The position numbers and the translations under genes were made by a program. Below, in pieces: positions 38,154 to 48,076 of a DNA stretch of 61,618 bases; the first letter of the stretch is position 1, and the number at the start of each line of letters is the position of its first letter. This DNA comes from an uncultured Bacteroidales bacterium (GTDB lineage Bacteria > Bacteroidota > Bacteroidia > Bacteroidales > Muribaculaceae): NCBI GenBank assembly GCA_902792435.1, contig CADAZN010000028.1, positions 1-61,618 on the forward strand, in the 5' to 3' direction. The notes under the pieces were generated by a model, which was given only the letters and a program-made list of their open reading frames with translations, was not told the origin of the DNA and made no database searches.

Positions 38154-39623
38154 TTATCCCACGCTGCCTTCAAGCGAGACGCTGAGCAGGCGCTGTGCCT
38201 CGACAGCAAACTCCATGGGCAACTTCTTCATTACATCGCGGGCGTAGCCGTTGACGATGAGCCCCACGGCGTCCTCGGTGCTTATTCCGCGCTGGTTGCA
38301 GTAGAAAATCTGGTCCTCGTTAATCTTACTTGTGGTAGCCTCATGCTCGACGATGCTTGAGTCATTGCCAACCTCAATCACGGGGAAGGTGTGGGCTCCG
38401 CTGGTGTCGCTCAGCAGCAAACTATCGCACTGGGTGTAGTTGCGGCAGTTGGTGGCATCGGGAGCCACCTTGACCATACCTCGGTAGCTGTTCTCGCTGT
38501 GTCCTGCACTGATACCTTTGCTCACGATGGTAGAACGGGAATTCTTGCCTAGGTGTATCATCTTAGTGCCGGTGTCGGCCATCTGGTAGTTGCGTGTGAG
38601 AGCCACACTGTAGAACTCGCCCACGGTGTTGTTGCCCTTGAGGATGGTGCTTGGGTATTTCCAGGTGATAGCACTGCCAGTCTCAACCTGTGTCCACGAC
38701 AGTTTCGAGTGATCGCCACGGCAAATTCCGCGCTTGGTCACAAGGTTGTAGATGCCACCCTTGCCGTCTTTATCACCAGGGTACCAGTTCTGCACGGTGC
38801 TGTATTTCACCTCGGCACGCTCCTCGACGATAATCTCTACGATGGCGGCATGCAGCTGATTCTCGTCGCGCATTGGCGCCGTGCAGCCCTCAAGGTAGCT
38901 CACGTAGCTGTCGTCGTCGGCCACGATGAGAGTGCGCTCAAACTGACCCGTCTGCGCCGCGTTGATGCGGAAGTAGCTCGACAATTCCATTGGGCAACGC
39001 ACGCCCTTGGGAATGTAGACAAATGATCCGTCGCTGAACACAGCCGAGTTGAGGGCAGCAAAGAAGTTGTCGGTGTAAGGTACCACGGTTCCCATGTATT
39101 TCTTAACTAGGTCGGGGTAGTCCTTCACAGCCTCACTTATCGAGCAGAAAATCACACCTAGTTCAGCCAGGCGCTCACGGTAGCTAGTGTGAACGCTCAC
39201 ACTGTCGACTACTGCGTCGACAGCCATGCCGCTCAGTCGCTTCTGCTCCTCGAGGGGAATGCCCAGCTTGTCGAAAGTCTTCTTCAACTCGGGGTCTATC
39301 TCTTTCTTGTCACCAGTCTTGGTTTGTGGTGCGGCATAGTAGCTTATGGCCTGGAAGTCGATGTCGGGCATGTTCACCTTGCCCCATTTTGGCAGCTTGA
39401 GGGTCTGCCAGTGGCGGAACGCCTTAAGCCTGAACTCCAGTAGCCATTCGGGCTCGTTCTTAAGCTGGCTGATGCGGCGCACCACGTCCTCGTTAAGTCC
39501 CTTGGGGATAACATCGGTCTCAAAGTCGCTCACAAAGCCGTAGCGGTATTCTTCGCTCGCCGCTTGCTCAATAATCGACTCGTCGTCTTGTTTCTTATTA
39601 TTCTTGATATTTTCTTCGCTCAT
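38154..39623 (-). CDS. sufB: Fe-S assembly scaffold protein SufB
   Basis: SufB is the main cluster-building scaffold. The 489-residue protein contains the C-terminal beta-helix with the conserved [10 protein letters not shown] and [21 protein letters not shown] segments (about 425-460). It is first in the sufBCDS order read on the minus strand. Its promoter is about 150 bases upstream. Confidence 0.96.
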   Translation of the reverse strand: MSEENIKNNKKQDDESIIEQAASEEYRYGFVSDFETDVIPKGLNEDVVRRISQLKNEPEWLLEFRLKAFRHWQTLKLPKWGKVNMPDIDFQAISYYAAPQTKTGDKKEIDPELKKTFDKLGIPLEEQKRLSGMAVDAVVDSVSVHTSYRERLAELGVIFCSISEAVKDYPDLVKKYMGTVVPYTDNFFAALNSAVFSDGSFVYIPKGVRCPMELSSYFRINAAQTGQFERTLIVADDDSYVSYLEGCTAPMRDENQLHAAIVEIIVEERAEVKYSTVQNWYPGDKDGKGGIYNLVTKRGICRGDHSKLSWTQVETGSAITWKYPSTILKGNNTVGEFYSVALTRNYQMADTGTKMIHLGKNSRSTIVSKGISAGHSENSYRGMVKVAPDATNCRNYTQCDSLLLSDTSGAHTFPVIEVGNDSSIVEHEATTSKINEDQIFYCNQRGISTEDAVGLIVNGYARDVMKKLPMEFAVEAQRLLSVSLEGSVG

Positions 39624-39773
39624 ATTAGTTTTTTATAACATTACTTTGCCTTGGTTGTGGCAAGCTGTGGGTATGTCATGAGAATGTGATATAACATGAG
39701 GACTCTCACACTTCCCCGCCCACTCCATCTGATAGCGGGAGCATTGACACAACGTCGCCCGGCGAAATAATCT

Positions 39774-39782
39774 GCAAAGATA
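39774..39782 (-). promoter_or_regulatory. suf operon promoter, -7 element TATCTTTGC
   Basis: Perfect -7 consensus on the minus strand, leaving a leader of about 145 bases before sufB. The leader contains a GC-rich patch (CGCCGGGCGACG) that could fold, but no known riboswitch was recognised. Confidence 0.65.
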
Positions 39783-40044
39783 CTGCTTTTCGGTTCAACG
39801 GCACTAATAATGGTGGCAAAAAATGTTATTTAATAAAAAATAATATTTTCAATATGATATATATTGATAGAGCAAGAACACCCACAACATCCCACCATTG
39901 CCATCTCACCTGAGAGTTCAAATCGACAAACTCTTTGAAAAGGACAAATGATAATTTGCGGGCGGATAGCGCTCACTATTAAGCGAATTGGTGATGCTTT
40001 GAGAAAAAAATTACAAAAACTATTGCCAGTTAAAAAAATATCAC

Positions 40045-40053
40045 TACCTTTGC
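40045..40053 (+). promoter_or_regulatory. tRNA-Leu promoter, -7 element TACCTTTGC
   Basis: Perfect -7 consensus 17 bases before the mature tRNA. Confidence 0.8.
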
Positions 40054-40069
40054 AACCGCAATTTAAAAA

Positions 40070-40151
40070 GCCCAAGTGGCGGAATTGGTAGACGCGCACG
40101 TTTCAGGTGCGTGTGCCGCAAGGCGTGAAGGTTCGAGTCCTTTCTTGGGCA
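40070..40151 (+). tRNA. tRNA-Leu, anticodon CAG
   Basis: The acceptor stem GCCCAAG pairs with CTTGGGC, with a D arm (GCGGAATTGGTAGACGC), an anticodon stem CACGT/GCGTG around the loop TTCAGGT, a long class II variable arm, and a T arm AGGTTCGAGTCCT. The CCA end is not encoded. A terminator-like hairpin follows at about 40162-40200. Confidence 0.93.
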
Positions 40152-40161
40152 CTGCAAAGTC

Positions 40162-40200
40162 CGATAATCGGTTGAAAATCAACGGTTGTCGGGCTTTTGT
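40162..40200 (+). terminator. Terminator after tRNA-Leu
   Basis: An imperfect stem of about 13 bp (CCGATAATCGGTTGA against TCAACGGTTGTCGG) is followed by GCTTTTGT. Confidence 0.6.
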
Positions 40201-40262
40201 ATTATGGGTTTTTGACGTATATTTGACGATATGGCTAATAAACCTAAATCAGTCATTGGGCT

Positions 40263-41435
40263 TTAATGCTCTTTTGTGGTTAATGCTAAATCCAAATCCT
40301 TGTAACTGATGTGCCCGACGAAAGAATCATTTACGCTTATTGCCCCAGTGTTGATGACTTGGGTAATTTTAGTCTCTTTCTCAAATAATGACTTGAAATA
40401 ATTGAGATTCTTATAGAAATCAGGATGAACAATTGGTGACAATTTGATCTCATAAGCTTTTAATTCTTGCAAGCCATCATCGATGATAACGTCAACTTCG
40501 TGCTGGCCTTTATCACGATAAAAGAACAAATTATTATCCATTCCATGATTGAACTGATGCTTTACTAATTCACCGATAACCATGTTCTCAAAGATTTGGC
40601 CTCGTAGCGGATGTGTTTTTAATTGATGAGCATTTTTAATTCCCAATAGATAACAAACTAAGCCTACATCATAAAAATAGAATTTAGGAGTTTTAACAAG
40701 ACGTTTTCCAATGTTGCGGTAAAATGGATTGAGACGGAAAGCTACATAAGTTGCCTCAAGCAAATTTGTCCATTCCTGAATAGTAGGCAAAGAAACCCCC
40801 AATTCATTTGCAATGCTTTGTGCATTAAATTCACATCCAATGCGTGAGGCCGATATAACAAGAAACTTACGGAACTCATTTAACCGCCTTATGTTCATCA
40901 CTTGAAAGACATCTCGCTGGATGTAAGTGTTATAATACTGACGATATACATCGGTAGCTGGTTTGTTTTGTGCCCACACTACAGGGTAAAAACCTTTGAA
41001 CATCATCTCAAATTCATCAACCGTTTTGTCTTTATCGGAGAGTTCACTGATAGAAAAAGGTAACAACGTAATGACTGCTGTTCGACCTGCAAGCGATTGA
41101 GAAACCTTTTGTGATAAAAGCAAATTGTTGCTACCTGTAAGCACAATGCTTGATTGTGGATTATCATCAACCACCACCTGAACAGCACTCAAAATCTCAG
41201 GCATTCGTTGCACTTCATCAATAATTAGCCCATTGCTATATTTTTCAATAAAAGCCTTCTTGTTTAGCTCAAGTTCACTAATTGTTGTCTCATCTTCAAG
41301 GTTGATATAATGATAGTTAGGGAATGCCATTTTGCATAAAGTGGTCTTGCCTGATTGCCGAGGTCCAGTCACGGTGACAACATTAAAAATGCTTTTCAAT
41401 CTTAAAAGTTCGCTTTCTAATATCCTTGTATACAT
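40263..41435 (-). CDS. AAA ATPase with DUF4143 domain (second copy)
   Basis: This 390-residue protein has Walker A GPRQSGKTT (24-32), Walker B GLIIDEVQRMPEI (about 69-81), LTGSNNLLL sensor and the C-terminal DUF4143 domain (about 205-340). It is related in form but not closely in sequence to 33377-34456. It lies right beside tRNA-Leu, a common insertion spot, and is more A/T-rich than the suf genes, both of which suggest acquisition. Role unknown. Confidence 0.85.
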   Translation of the reverse strand: MYTRILESELLRLKSIFNVVTVTGPRQSGKTTLCKMAFPNYHYINLEDETTISELELNKKAFIEKYSNGLIIDEVQRMPEILSAVQVVVDDNPQSSIVLTGSNNLLLSQKVSQSLAGRTAVITLLPFSISELSDKDKTVDEFEMMFKGFYPVVWAQNKPATDVYRQYYNTYIQRDVFQVMNIRRLNEFRKFLVISASRIGCEFNAQSIANELGVSLPTIQEWTNLLEATYVAFRLNPFYRNIGKRLVKTPKFYFYDVGLVCYLLGIKNAHQLKTHPLRGQIFENMVIGELVKHQFNHGMDNNLFFYRDKGQHEVDVIIDDGLQELKAYEIKLSPIVHPDFYKNLNYFKSLFEKETKITQVINTGAISVNDSFVGHISYKDLDLALTTKEH

Positions 41436-41665
41436 AGTGTTAAATTGTTATTGGACAAATATAAGGTTGTATTTTAGATTTGGCAAAGATAGAGATTTTC
41501 TTTTACTCAAACAATATTTTATTGTATTTTTTTATTTTATTTCTTTTGAAAAACACCGAATGCTGCGTCGTTTATTCATGAAATCAGCACTGATTAGTTG
41601 TAGGTTTTAATAGTTTTTCTTAATTTTGCTATCTAATTATTATAACCCCTAAACCATTATAGACG

Positions 41666-42112
41666 ATGAAAACTTGCATGAAACAATTATTGTTGCTGGC
41701 TATGATTTTTGCAACAATCACTGCCACAGGCTCCAACACTCCTCAACAGCAGTCAAAATCGGGAGCAACCCAGGAATTTAAAGCTGCGGTAAAAGCCTTG
41801 CTCGATGCCACGGAATATGAGAAGACAATGAAAGAGAGAATGGTCTCTGCCTATAAGCAATTAGGGCAAGAAGATAATCCATATATTGATGATTTTATGA
41901 ATCAGTTAATAGAAAAGATGCCCGATAAGATGGTGGATATTTACTCCAAGTATTTCACCCTTGATGAGATAAAGCAATTGACAGAAATCAATAAGACCGA
42001 AATCCAAACAAACGAAATCAAGCAGGCCATAGCTTTGGCTAAGACGCCATGCTTAAAGAAATTCAACGAAAAAACCATTGCAATTACTCAGGACATCTTG
42101 GAAGTAACATAA
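41666..42112 (+). CDS. Small exported DUF2059-like protein
   Basis: The protein has 148 residues. A signal peptide is present from either Met1 or Met5 (cleavage near residue 24). The body is helical and contains IYSKYFTLDEIKQLTEI, similar to the YxxxFTxxEL segment of DUF2059 proteins. The fit to that family is moderate. Function unknown; a periplasmic helical protein is all that can be said. Confidence 0.6.
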   Translation: MKTCMKQLLLLAMIFATITATGSNTPQQQSKSGATQEFKAAVKALLDATEYEKTMKERMVSAYKQLGQEDNPYIDDFMNQLIEKMPDKMVDIYSKYFTLDEIKQLTEINKTEIQTNEIKQAIALAKTPCLKKFNEKTIAITQDILEVT

Positions 42113-42130
42113 CAATTATCAATTGAACTT

Positions 42131-42232
42131 ATGGAAAAAATACTGGCAGACGAAACTCAAAAAAATGACAAAACGCAAGCAGAAAAGTCTAAAGGATGGT
42201 TTTTGGAAAAAATGCGTTCACTTAATAAATAA
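42131..42232 (+). CDS. Possible 33-residue peptide
   Basis: An ATG frame 18 bases after the DUF2059-like gene encodes a highly charged 33-residue peptide (MEKILADETQKNDKTQ...), ending just before a strong terminator. It would share the upstream transcript. No family is recognised and it may be chance. Confidence 0.3.
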   Translation: MEKILADETQKNDKTQAEKSKGWFLEKMRSLNK

Positions 42233-42308
42233 GTGATTGCCCCTGCAATTATTAATGGACTATTTCAAAAATCCTTATTAAGCAGTTTTTTTAATTATAA
42301 ATAAATTG

Positions 42309-42346
42309 CATGGCGAGTATCAATGATGATGCTCGCCATGTTTATG
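42309..42346. terminator. Bidirectional terminator
   Basis: A 13-bp stem (42309-42321 with 42328-42340, one G:U) lies between the DUF2059-like gene and the converging barrel gene. Confidence 0.75.
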
Positions 42347-42376
42347 TGGTTGTTTTTTAGCTGTTTATAAACAAGA

Positions 42377-43156
42377 TTAGAATTCTACTCCGACCTTTAG
42401 GAAGAAGTTGTGGAACATGGCACTCTTGTCAAGGTAGGAGCTGCCGCTCTTGTCGGGGATGGCGCCAGGAGTGTCGCCGGTGCACCACAGTTTGTAGTGC
42501 GCAGTGTGCAGAGCATATCCCATGCCCACGTTAAACGAGAAGTACTGGTTACTCTTGAAGTGGTAGCCTATGCTTGGCGAGGTGTAAAAACCCTTGTGGT
42601 TGATGAAAGTGGCGCCCACCTTGAGGCTCAACCATGGGGTGTTTTGGCTCTCGTTTTTGAAACTGTAACGTCCCTCGGCATAGATGGGGATGAACGGGTA
42701 GCGCCAGTTGGGGTCGTTCTCTTCGGGCTGGGCCTTTTCGGTGCGCAGAGGATAGGACTTGAGTATAGGTTTGAAACTGTGCAGACCAATACCTGCTCCA
42801 ATGTAAGCTCTAGGTGTTATGGCATATCCAAAAGAGGTCTCGATGAGCCAAAAATCGTTGCGTGGCTCTCCCACGCCAAGTGAGTAGCCCACGTCAATGA
42901 ATCCACGGAACTTGGCGGTGTCGTAGTTCTTCTTGCGTGTAGCGTGGTCGATATGGTCAATATCACTCATGGCAATGGTGTAGTCAATGCCATCGAGCGT
43001 GGATAGTAGTACTTGCTGCTCGGTCCGCGACATGATAACGCCTTCCAGCGTCTTACCGTTGCGCAGGTGAATGGTGGCCTTTGGCACTATGTCGTCGGCC
43101 ATCAGTTGTGTTGTCATGGCAAAAGCCATCATTAAGATTAAAAATATTTTTTTCAT
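42377..43156 (-). CDS. Small outer-membrane barrel protein with N-terminal SH3-like segment
   Basis: A signal peptide (1-20, ending LMA) is followed by a short beta segment (about 25-72, LRNGKTLEGVIMSRTEQQVLLSTLDG) that looks like the periplasmic module often found before small barrels, and by about eight amphipathic strands to the terminal FFLKVGVEF. A C-terminal Phe is typical of outer-membrane insertion. Function unknown. Confidence 0.65.
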   Translation of the reverse strand: MKKIFLILMMAFAMTTQLMADDIVPKATIHLRNGKTLEGVIMSRTEQQVLLSTLDGIDYTIAMSDIDHIDHATRKKNYDTAKFRGFIDVGYSLGVGEPRNDFWLIETSFGYAITPRAYIGAGIGLHSFKPILKSYPLRTEKAQPEENDPNWRYPFIPIYAEGRYSFKNESQNTPWLSLKVGATFINHKGFYTSPSIGYHFKSNQYFSFNVGMGYALHTAHYKLWCTGDTPGAIPDKSGSSYLDKSAMFHNFFLKVGVEF

Positions 43157-43258
43157 GTCTGTATTCTATAGATAAAAGAGTTAAAGGAAATAAAGGAATT
43201 ATATTGGAATTATATTGTTAAACCAATTATGCATTGTGCATTGAGCATTTTGCATTGA

Positions 43259-45085
43259 TTAGAACGTCTGCATGTCGACCAGGTGCTTGTAGGTGCCGCC
43301 CAGGGCTATAAGCTCGTCGTGACAGCCTTGTTCCACAATCTTGCCCTCGTGCATGACCACGATGAGGTCGGCATTCTTGATGGTTGAGAGGCGGTGGGCG
43401 ATTACCAGCGTGGTGCGGCCGTGCATGAGTTTGTCGAGGGCCTCCTGCACTAGGTGCTCGCTCTCGGTATCGAGCGCCGAGGTTGCCTCATCGAGGATGA
43501 GGATGGGTGGATTCTTGAGAATGGCGCGGGCAATGCTGATGCGTTGACGCTGACCGCCCGAAAGTTTGCAGCCACGGTCTCCGATGTTGGTGTCAAAGCC
43601 TTGCTCACTTGCCATGATGAAGTCGTAGGCATTGGCAATCTTGGCAGCTTTCTCCACCTCTTCTTGGGTGGCGTTCTCCACACCGAAGGCGATGTTGTTG
43701 AAGAACGAGTCGTTAAAGAGAATTGCCTCCTGGTTAACGTTACCCATCAGCCCACGCAGGTCGGCTACGCGATAGTTGCGGATATCTACACCATCGATGG
43801 TAATAGAACCCTCATTCACGTCGTAGAAACGTGGCAACAGGTCGGCAATGGTTGTTTTTCCCGAGCCGCTCTGTCCCACGAGTGCCACCGTCTTGCCGCA
43901 TGGAATGTCGAGGCTCACACCGTTAATCACCCAAGCATCTTGATATTTGAATTTCACGTTCTCGTAACTGATGCCTTGCTTAAACGAGTCGAGTTTCACA
44001 GGTTCAGCGGGGTCGGTAATGGGATTGGTGGCGCTCAGAATCTTGTCGATGCGCTGCATCGAGGCAAGTCCGCGCTGAATGTTGTAGCTCGCTTTTGAAA
44101 AATCCTTAGCGGGGTTGATGATGCTATAGAAAATCACCATGTAGTAGATGAACTTGGGCGCTGTGATGGCATTGGTGCCACCAAGAATGAGCTTGCCTCC
44201 AAACCACAGCACGATGGCGATGGTGGCGGTGCCCAAGAACTCGCTCATGGGGTGTGCCAGCTCGTAGCGGCGGTTCATGCGTCGCGAGATGTTGCGGTAT
44301 TTTTCGTTCTCGGCCCCAAAACGGTTCATCACCTTGTCCTCGGCGTTGAAGGCCTTGATGATGCGCAGTCCACTGATTGTCTCCTCAATATTCGACATAA
44401 TGGTGCCTAGCTGATTTTGCTGCTCAAGCGAAGCGCGCTTGAGGTACTTGCCCACGCGGCCCATGATAAAGCCAGCGATGGGGAGCAGGATGAACACAAA
44501 CAGCGTCAGCTGCCAGCTCACGAAGAGCATCATCGCCAAGCACACCACTATCATGATGGGATTCTTGAACATCATGTCGAGCGACATCATCACCGAGTTC
44601 TCCACCTCGGTCACATCGCCACTCATGCGTGCCATCACGTCGCCCTTGCGCTCGCTAGAGAAAAAGCCGATGGGCAACGACACCATCTTGTTGTAGATCA
44701 TTGCACGCAGGTCACGCACCACGCCGGTGCGCAATGATATCATGAAGAAGGCAGCCATATAGGCGGCGCCAGTCTTCAGGCCAGTCATCACCACCAGTGC
44801 AGCAGCGATGCATGCCAGCGCCACACTCTTGCCGCTGCTGGCTATTATGCTTTGTACATAGTAGTAGAAGTTGTTGACAATCACCTTGTCTATGCTTGCC
44901 GAGCCCCAAGGGGTGTAGCTGTAGGTGGCGGTGTTAATCCCGAACAGCATCTCAAGAATGGGGATGATGAGTGCAAACGAGAACAACGTGAGCAACGCAG
45001 CTAGGATGTTGAACAAGATGTTCAGTGCCAGTTGCTTTTTATAGGGAGGCACAAAGCGCCTTAATATTTTGAAAAAACCTTTCAT
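43259..45085 (-). CDS. MsbA-like ABC exporter (permease fused to ATPase)
   Basis: This 608-residue half-transporter has six membrane helices (about 15-310) and one ATPase domain (about 350-605) with Walker A GQSGSGKTT, signature LSGGQRQRISIARAI and Walker B ILILDEATSALD. The form fits MsbA, which flips lipid A core, or a related multidrug exporter. No other subunit is nearby. Start MKGFFKIL at 45085 is used because the -7 element (45155-45163) overlaps the longer frame. Confidence 0.85.
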   Translation of the reverse strand: MKGFFKILRRFVPPYKKQLALNILFNILAALLTLFSFALIIPILEMLFGINTATYSYTPWGSASIDKVIVNNFYYYVQSIIASSGKSVALACIAAALVVMTGLKTGAAYMAAFFMISLRTGVVRDLRAMIYNKMVSLPIGFFSSERKGDVMARMSGDVTEVENSVMMSLDMMFKNPIMIVVCLAMMLFVSWQLTLFVFILLPIAGFIMGRVGKYLKRASLEQQNQLGTIMSNIEETISGLRIIKAFNAEDKVMNRFGAENEKYRNISRRMNRRYELAHPMSEFLGTATIAIVLWFGGKLILGGTNAITAPKFIYYMVIFYSIINPAKDFSKASYNIQRGLASMQRIDKILSATNPITDPAEPVKLDSFKQGISYENVKFKYQDAWVINGVSLDIPCGKTVALVGQSGSGKTTIADLLPRFYDVNEGSITIDGVDIRNYRVADLRGLMGNVNQEAILFNDSFFNNIAFGVENATQEEVEKAAKIANAYDFIMASEQGFDTNIGDRGCKLSGGQRQRISIARAILKNPPILILDEATSALDTESEHLVQEALDKLMHGRTTLVIAHRLSTIKNADLIVVMHEGKIVEQGCHDELIALGGTYKHLVDMQTF

Positions 45086-45154
45086 TAGCTGATATGTGAA
45101 GCAGTAAAATAGTGAAGTAGTTGAGCCGTAGAGAGATTTTTTATACTTCACGAT

Positions 45155-45163
45155 GCAAAGATA
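45155..45163 (-). promoter_or_regulatory. Promoter of the MsbA-like gene, -7 element TATCTTTGC
   Basis: Perfect -7 consensus on the minus strand, leaving a leader of about 65 bases. Confidence 0.75.
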
Positions 45164-45374
45164 CAATTTTTTTCTAAACCGAAACTATTAAAAAGGTTGT
45201 TCATGTTACTATCAAGTTAATATGATTGTGTTGGCAGGCTTCTAACAAATAAGCGTCAGAGTATTCTTTTTTACTTCAAACAAAAATATTAGTATAAAAA
45301 TTGTTCTTATTTAAATAAAAAGCATTACTTTTACAACAAAAATAAAATAATCATTAATTTAATACATCAAAATT

Positions 45375-46142
45375 ATGAGTTTAAACACTAACAACACTCA
45401 AGAGCCACAAGTGAACAATGGTGGCGTTAACAACAATCAGAATCCCATGAACGCAGCTTTGGGCGGCAATGCTGGCAAGGGATGCTTTGGACTGGGCAAG
45501 TTGGGTTGCGCAGGTATCGCTATTCTTGCAGCCTTGGCAATGTGGGTTTACAGTGGCTACAATGACCTGGTAACCCAGGAAGAGGGAGTTAAGACTGCTT
45601 GGTCACAGGTTGAGAACCAATATCAGCGTCGCATCGACCTGATTAAGAACGTTGCAGCTAGTGCCAAGAAATATGCCAACACCGAGAAAGAGATTCAACT
45701 TGGAACTGCCAATGCTCGCGCTCACAACAACACAGCTGCTAATGCCGATCAGCAAATGCAAGCCGTAGCTGCTACTGCCGACTCACTAGCTAACGTTAAG
45801 ATGGATCCCAACGATGCTAAGTCGATGCAGTCCTATGCTGCTGCACAGGACAAGATGCTCGAGCAGGCTCGCTTGGCCATCAATGTTGTGCATGAGGCTT
45901 ATCCCGAACTGAAGAGTGACAAGCTCTTTGAGAACTTGCAAGTACAACTCGAGGGCACCGAGAACCGCATCGCTACCGAGCGCAAGAAATTCAACGAGAC
46001 CGCTCAGGGTTACAACACCAACATCCGCAAGTTCCCAGGCAACATCCTTGCTAAGTTCTTCGGCTTCAACGAGCGTCCCTACTTCGCTGCTCAAGAAGGC
46101 GCTGACAAGGCTCCCGATGTTGACTCAATGCTCAACGACTAA
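45375..46142 (+). CDS. lemA: LemA family protein
   Basis: This 255-residue protein has an Asn-rich N-terminal tail, one membrane helix (about 38-58), and the LemA helical domain (YNDLVTQEEGVKTAWSQVENQYQRRIDLIKN and further helices). LemA proteins are inner-membrane proteins with a long periplasmic helix bundle and are repeatedly found next to TPM-domain genes, as here. Their exact role is not settled. Confidence 0.9.
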   Translation: MSLNTNNTQEPQVNNGGVNNNQNPMNAALGGNAGKGCFGLGKLGCAGIAILAALAMWVYSGYNDLVTQEEGVKTAWSQVENQYQRRIDLIKNVAASAKKYANTEKEIQLGTANARAHNNTAANADQQMQAVAATADSLANVKMDPNDAKSMQSYAAAQDKMLEQARLAINVVHEAYPELKSDKLFENLQVQLEGTENRIATERKKFNETAQGYNTNIRKFPGNILAKFFGFNERPYFAAQEGADKAPDVDSMLND

Positions 46143-46205
46143 TTTAACTAATGCACAATGTGCTGTATTGTGCATAGAATATTTTTAACGAAAGCATAAT
46201 TATTT

Positions 46206-46251
46206 CATTAGAGTGTGCAAGGGCGAGGTGACTTGTCCTGCCACTCTAATG
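46206..46251. other. Long hairpin between lemA and the first TPM gene
   Basis: A perfect 10-bp stem (46206-46215 with 46242-46251) closes a 26-base loop containing a further possible stem, just 16 bases before the next start codon. No T run follows, so it is more likely an mRNA stability or processing element than a terminator. Confidence 0.5.
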
Positions 46252-46267
46252 TAAAAATAAAAAGGCT

Positions 46268-46705
46268 ATGCGACTTGACGATTTTATTAGTATCCCCGAT
46301 CAGGGGCGAGTAGTGGATGCCATTGGCGATGCCGAGAAGATGACCTCGGGCGAGATTCGCGTTCATGTGACGCCCAAGTGCGGCAAAGACGTGATGAAAG
46401 CAGCCGCCAAGACTTTCAACCACCTGAAAATGTTCAAAACTCGCCACCGCAATGGTGTGCTCATCTATGTGGCATTTGAGAGCCGCAAGTTTGCCATTTT
46501 GGGTGATGCTGGCATCAACGCCGTTGTCCCCGAGAACTACTGGGAAGATGAGAAAAACACTTTGTTGGAATATCTCAAAAAGGGAGACCCTGCAACTGGC
46601 ATGTGCAAGGTGATTGCTAGCGTGGGTGAGAAACTGAAAACCTACTTCCCTTGTGAGGAAGACGATGAGAACGAACTTAGCAACGAGATATCTTATGAGG
46701 ACTAA
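46268..46705 (+). CDS. TPM-domain protein without signal peptide
   Basis: This 145-residue protein matches the second half of the TPM (YgcG) fold: SGEIRVHVTPKCGKDVMKAA, HRNGVLIYVAFESRKFAILGDAGIN. It has no signal peptide and no membrane helix. It is the first of four consecutive TPM genes after lemA, and its end overlaps the next gene by 11 bases. Function unknown. Confidence 0.75.
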   Translation: MRLDDFISIPDQGRVVDAIGDAEKMTSGEIRVHVTPKCGKDVMKAAAKTFNHLKMFKTRHRNGVLIYVAFESRKFAILGDAGINAVVPENYWEDEKNTLLEYLKKGDPATGMCKVIASVGEKLKTYFPCEEDDENELSNEISYED

Positions 46706-47270
46706 ATCGCTATTGACATTTGCAATGGCAGCTGTGCTGCTGTTGACAATCTCGGCATGTCGCGATACTAGCAAGAGTGCTGAGCAAAGTGCACAAGTAT
46801 CGCAGAGCGAGGCAGTAGCCAAGCAAATCAATGAGGATTTATTGCCCGATGCACCATCGTCGCCAATTCTTGACATGGCAAGTTTGCTGAGTGAGAAAGA
46901 CGTGAAGGAGATAACCGAGAAGATAATAGAGCTTGACAGCCTTAAGCTGGCGCAGGTGGCAGTGGTTATCGTCGATGATCTGAAGGGCATGAAAGCTCTT
47001 GATTATGCTACAGCACTTGGCAACAAGTGGGGTGTGGGCCATAAGGAGACCAACGACGGCATCACTATCGTTGTAAAGCCCAAAACAGGTGATGCCAAAG
47101 GCGAAGCAGCCATAGCCACTGGCTTAGGAACAGAGAAAAAGTTCCCTGACCAAATGTGTACCGATGTTATTGATATGATAATGGTTCCTAAGTTCAAGGA
47201 GAACAAATATGGCGAAGGAATTGAGGATGCTCTCGACAAGATTAAAGATATCCTTTTAGTAGAAGATTAA
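46695..47270 (+). CDS. TPM-domain lipoprotein
   Basis: Start MRTKSLLTF at 46695 gives a lipoprotein signal with Cys22 (TISAC); the longer upstream frame adds no signal. Residues about 55-185 form one TPM domain (LNSK-like ILDMASLLSEKDVKEI, VAVVIVDDLKGMKALDYATALGNKWGVG, DGITIVVKPK). No C-terminal membrane helix. It overlaps the preceding TPM gene and is followed 5 bases later by the next. Confidence 0.8.
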   Translation: MRTKSLLTFAMAAVLLLTISACRDTSKSAEQSAQVSQSEAVAKQINEDLLPDAPSSPILDMASLLSEKDVKEITEKIIELDSLKLAQVAVVIVDDLKGMKALDYATALGNKWGVGHKETNDGITIVVKPKTGDAKGEAAIATGLGTEKKFPDQMCTDVIDMIMVPKFKENKYGEGIEDALDKIKDILLVED

Positions 47271-47275
47271 GAACA

Positions 47276-48076
47276 ATGATAACACGCCGCAATATACTAC
47301 TCACTACAATGCTCATGCTCTTGATGACATTGAGCATGAGTGCCGCAATACCCGAAAAGCCCACGCAGAAGCTTCTTGTTTGGGACTATGCCGGGATTAT
47401 TGAGCCTTATCAAGTTCAACTGCTTGAGGACTCCCTCGAAGCTTTCTCGCGCACCACCAGCAACCAAATTGTGGTGATGACTGTTACCAATGAAATTCTT
47501 GAAGGGTATGAACTTGCCGAGTTTGGCCAGGAGGTTGGTCAAAAATGGGGAGTGGGTCACAAGGGTTCTGACAATGGTGTTATAATCCTTATCAAGCCCA
47601 AGACAGGTGACGATGCCAAGGGTAAGGGACGAGCCTTCATCACTACAGGCTATGGTGCCGAGGGCCCGTTGCCCGACGTGCTGTGTAGCAATATAGTAGA
47701 TGAGAAAATGATACCCCATTTCAGGGAGAATGACTATGCCGGTGGCATATGGGATGCTCTTGAGGTTATCAAGCCGGCCCTGCAAGGCGACTTCAACGAA
47801 GCTGAGGAGTTGATGGGTAATGATGCCTCGGATGCCGTGCTTTCGATTATTGTGCTGATAATGATAATATGTTTCATCTTTGTTGTAAAGAGCAGTAACA
47901 ATAACGGCGGCAACGGCAACAATACCCGCACCTACACTGGCGGTCCCATTATCTTCCCGGGCGGCTTCGGCTCTGGCAGTTCTAGCAGCGGCAGCAGCTG
48001 GAGCGGCGGTGGCGGCGGCTGGGGCGGCTTTGGCGGCGGCTCGTTTGGCGGCGGCGGTGGCGGCGGAAGCTGGTGA
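47276..48076 (+). CDS. TPM-domain membrane protein with Gly/Ser-rich tail
   Basis: This protein has a signal peptide (1-24), one TPM domain (about 35-180; LLVWDYAGIIEPYQ, NQIVVMTVTNEI, GQKWGVGHKGSDNGVIILIKPK), a membrane helix (about 190-207) and an extreme Gly/Ser/Trp-rich C terminus, which is the classic YgcG layout. The TPM domain faces the periplasm and the Gly tail the cytoplasm. Confidence 0.85.
   Translation: MITRRNILLTTMLMLLMTLSMSAAIPEKPTQKLLVWDYAGIIEPYQVQLLEDSLEAFSRTTSNQIVVMTVTNEILEGYELAEFGQEVGQKWGVGHKGSDNGVIILIKPKTGDDAKGKGRAFITTGYGAEGPLPDVLCSNIVDEKMIPHFRENDYAGGIWDALEVIKPALQGDFNEAEELMGNDASDAVLSIIVLIMIICFIFVVKSSNNNGGNGNNTRTYTGGPIIFPGGFGSGSSSSGSSWSGGGGGWGGFGGGSFGGGGGGGSW

Noticed and set aside
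39624-39773. A possible riboswitch in the suf leader
   Set aside because: The leader is about 145 bases with a GC-rich patch, but I could not match any known metabolite-binding core or find convincing multi-stem pairing.
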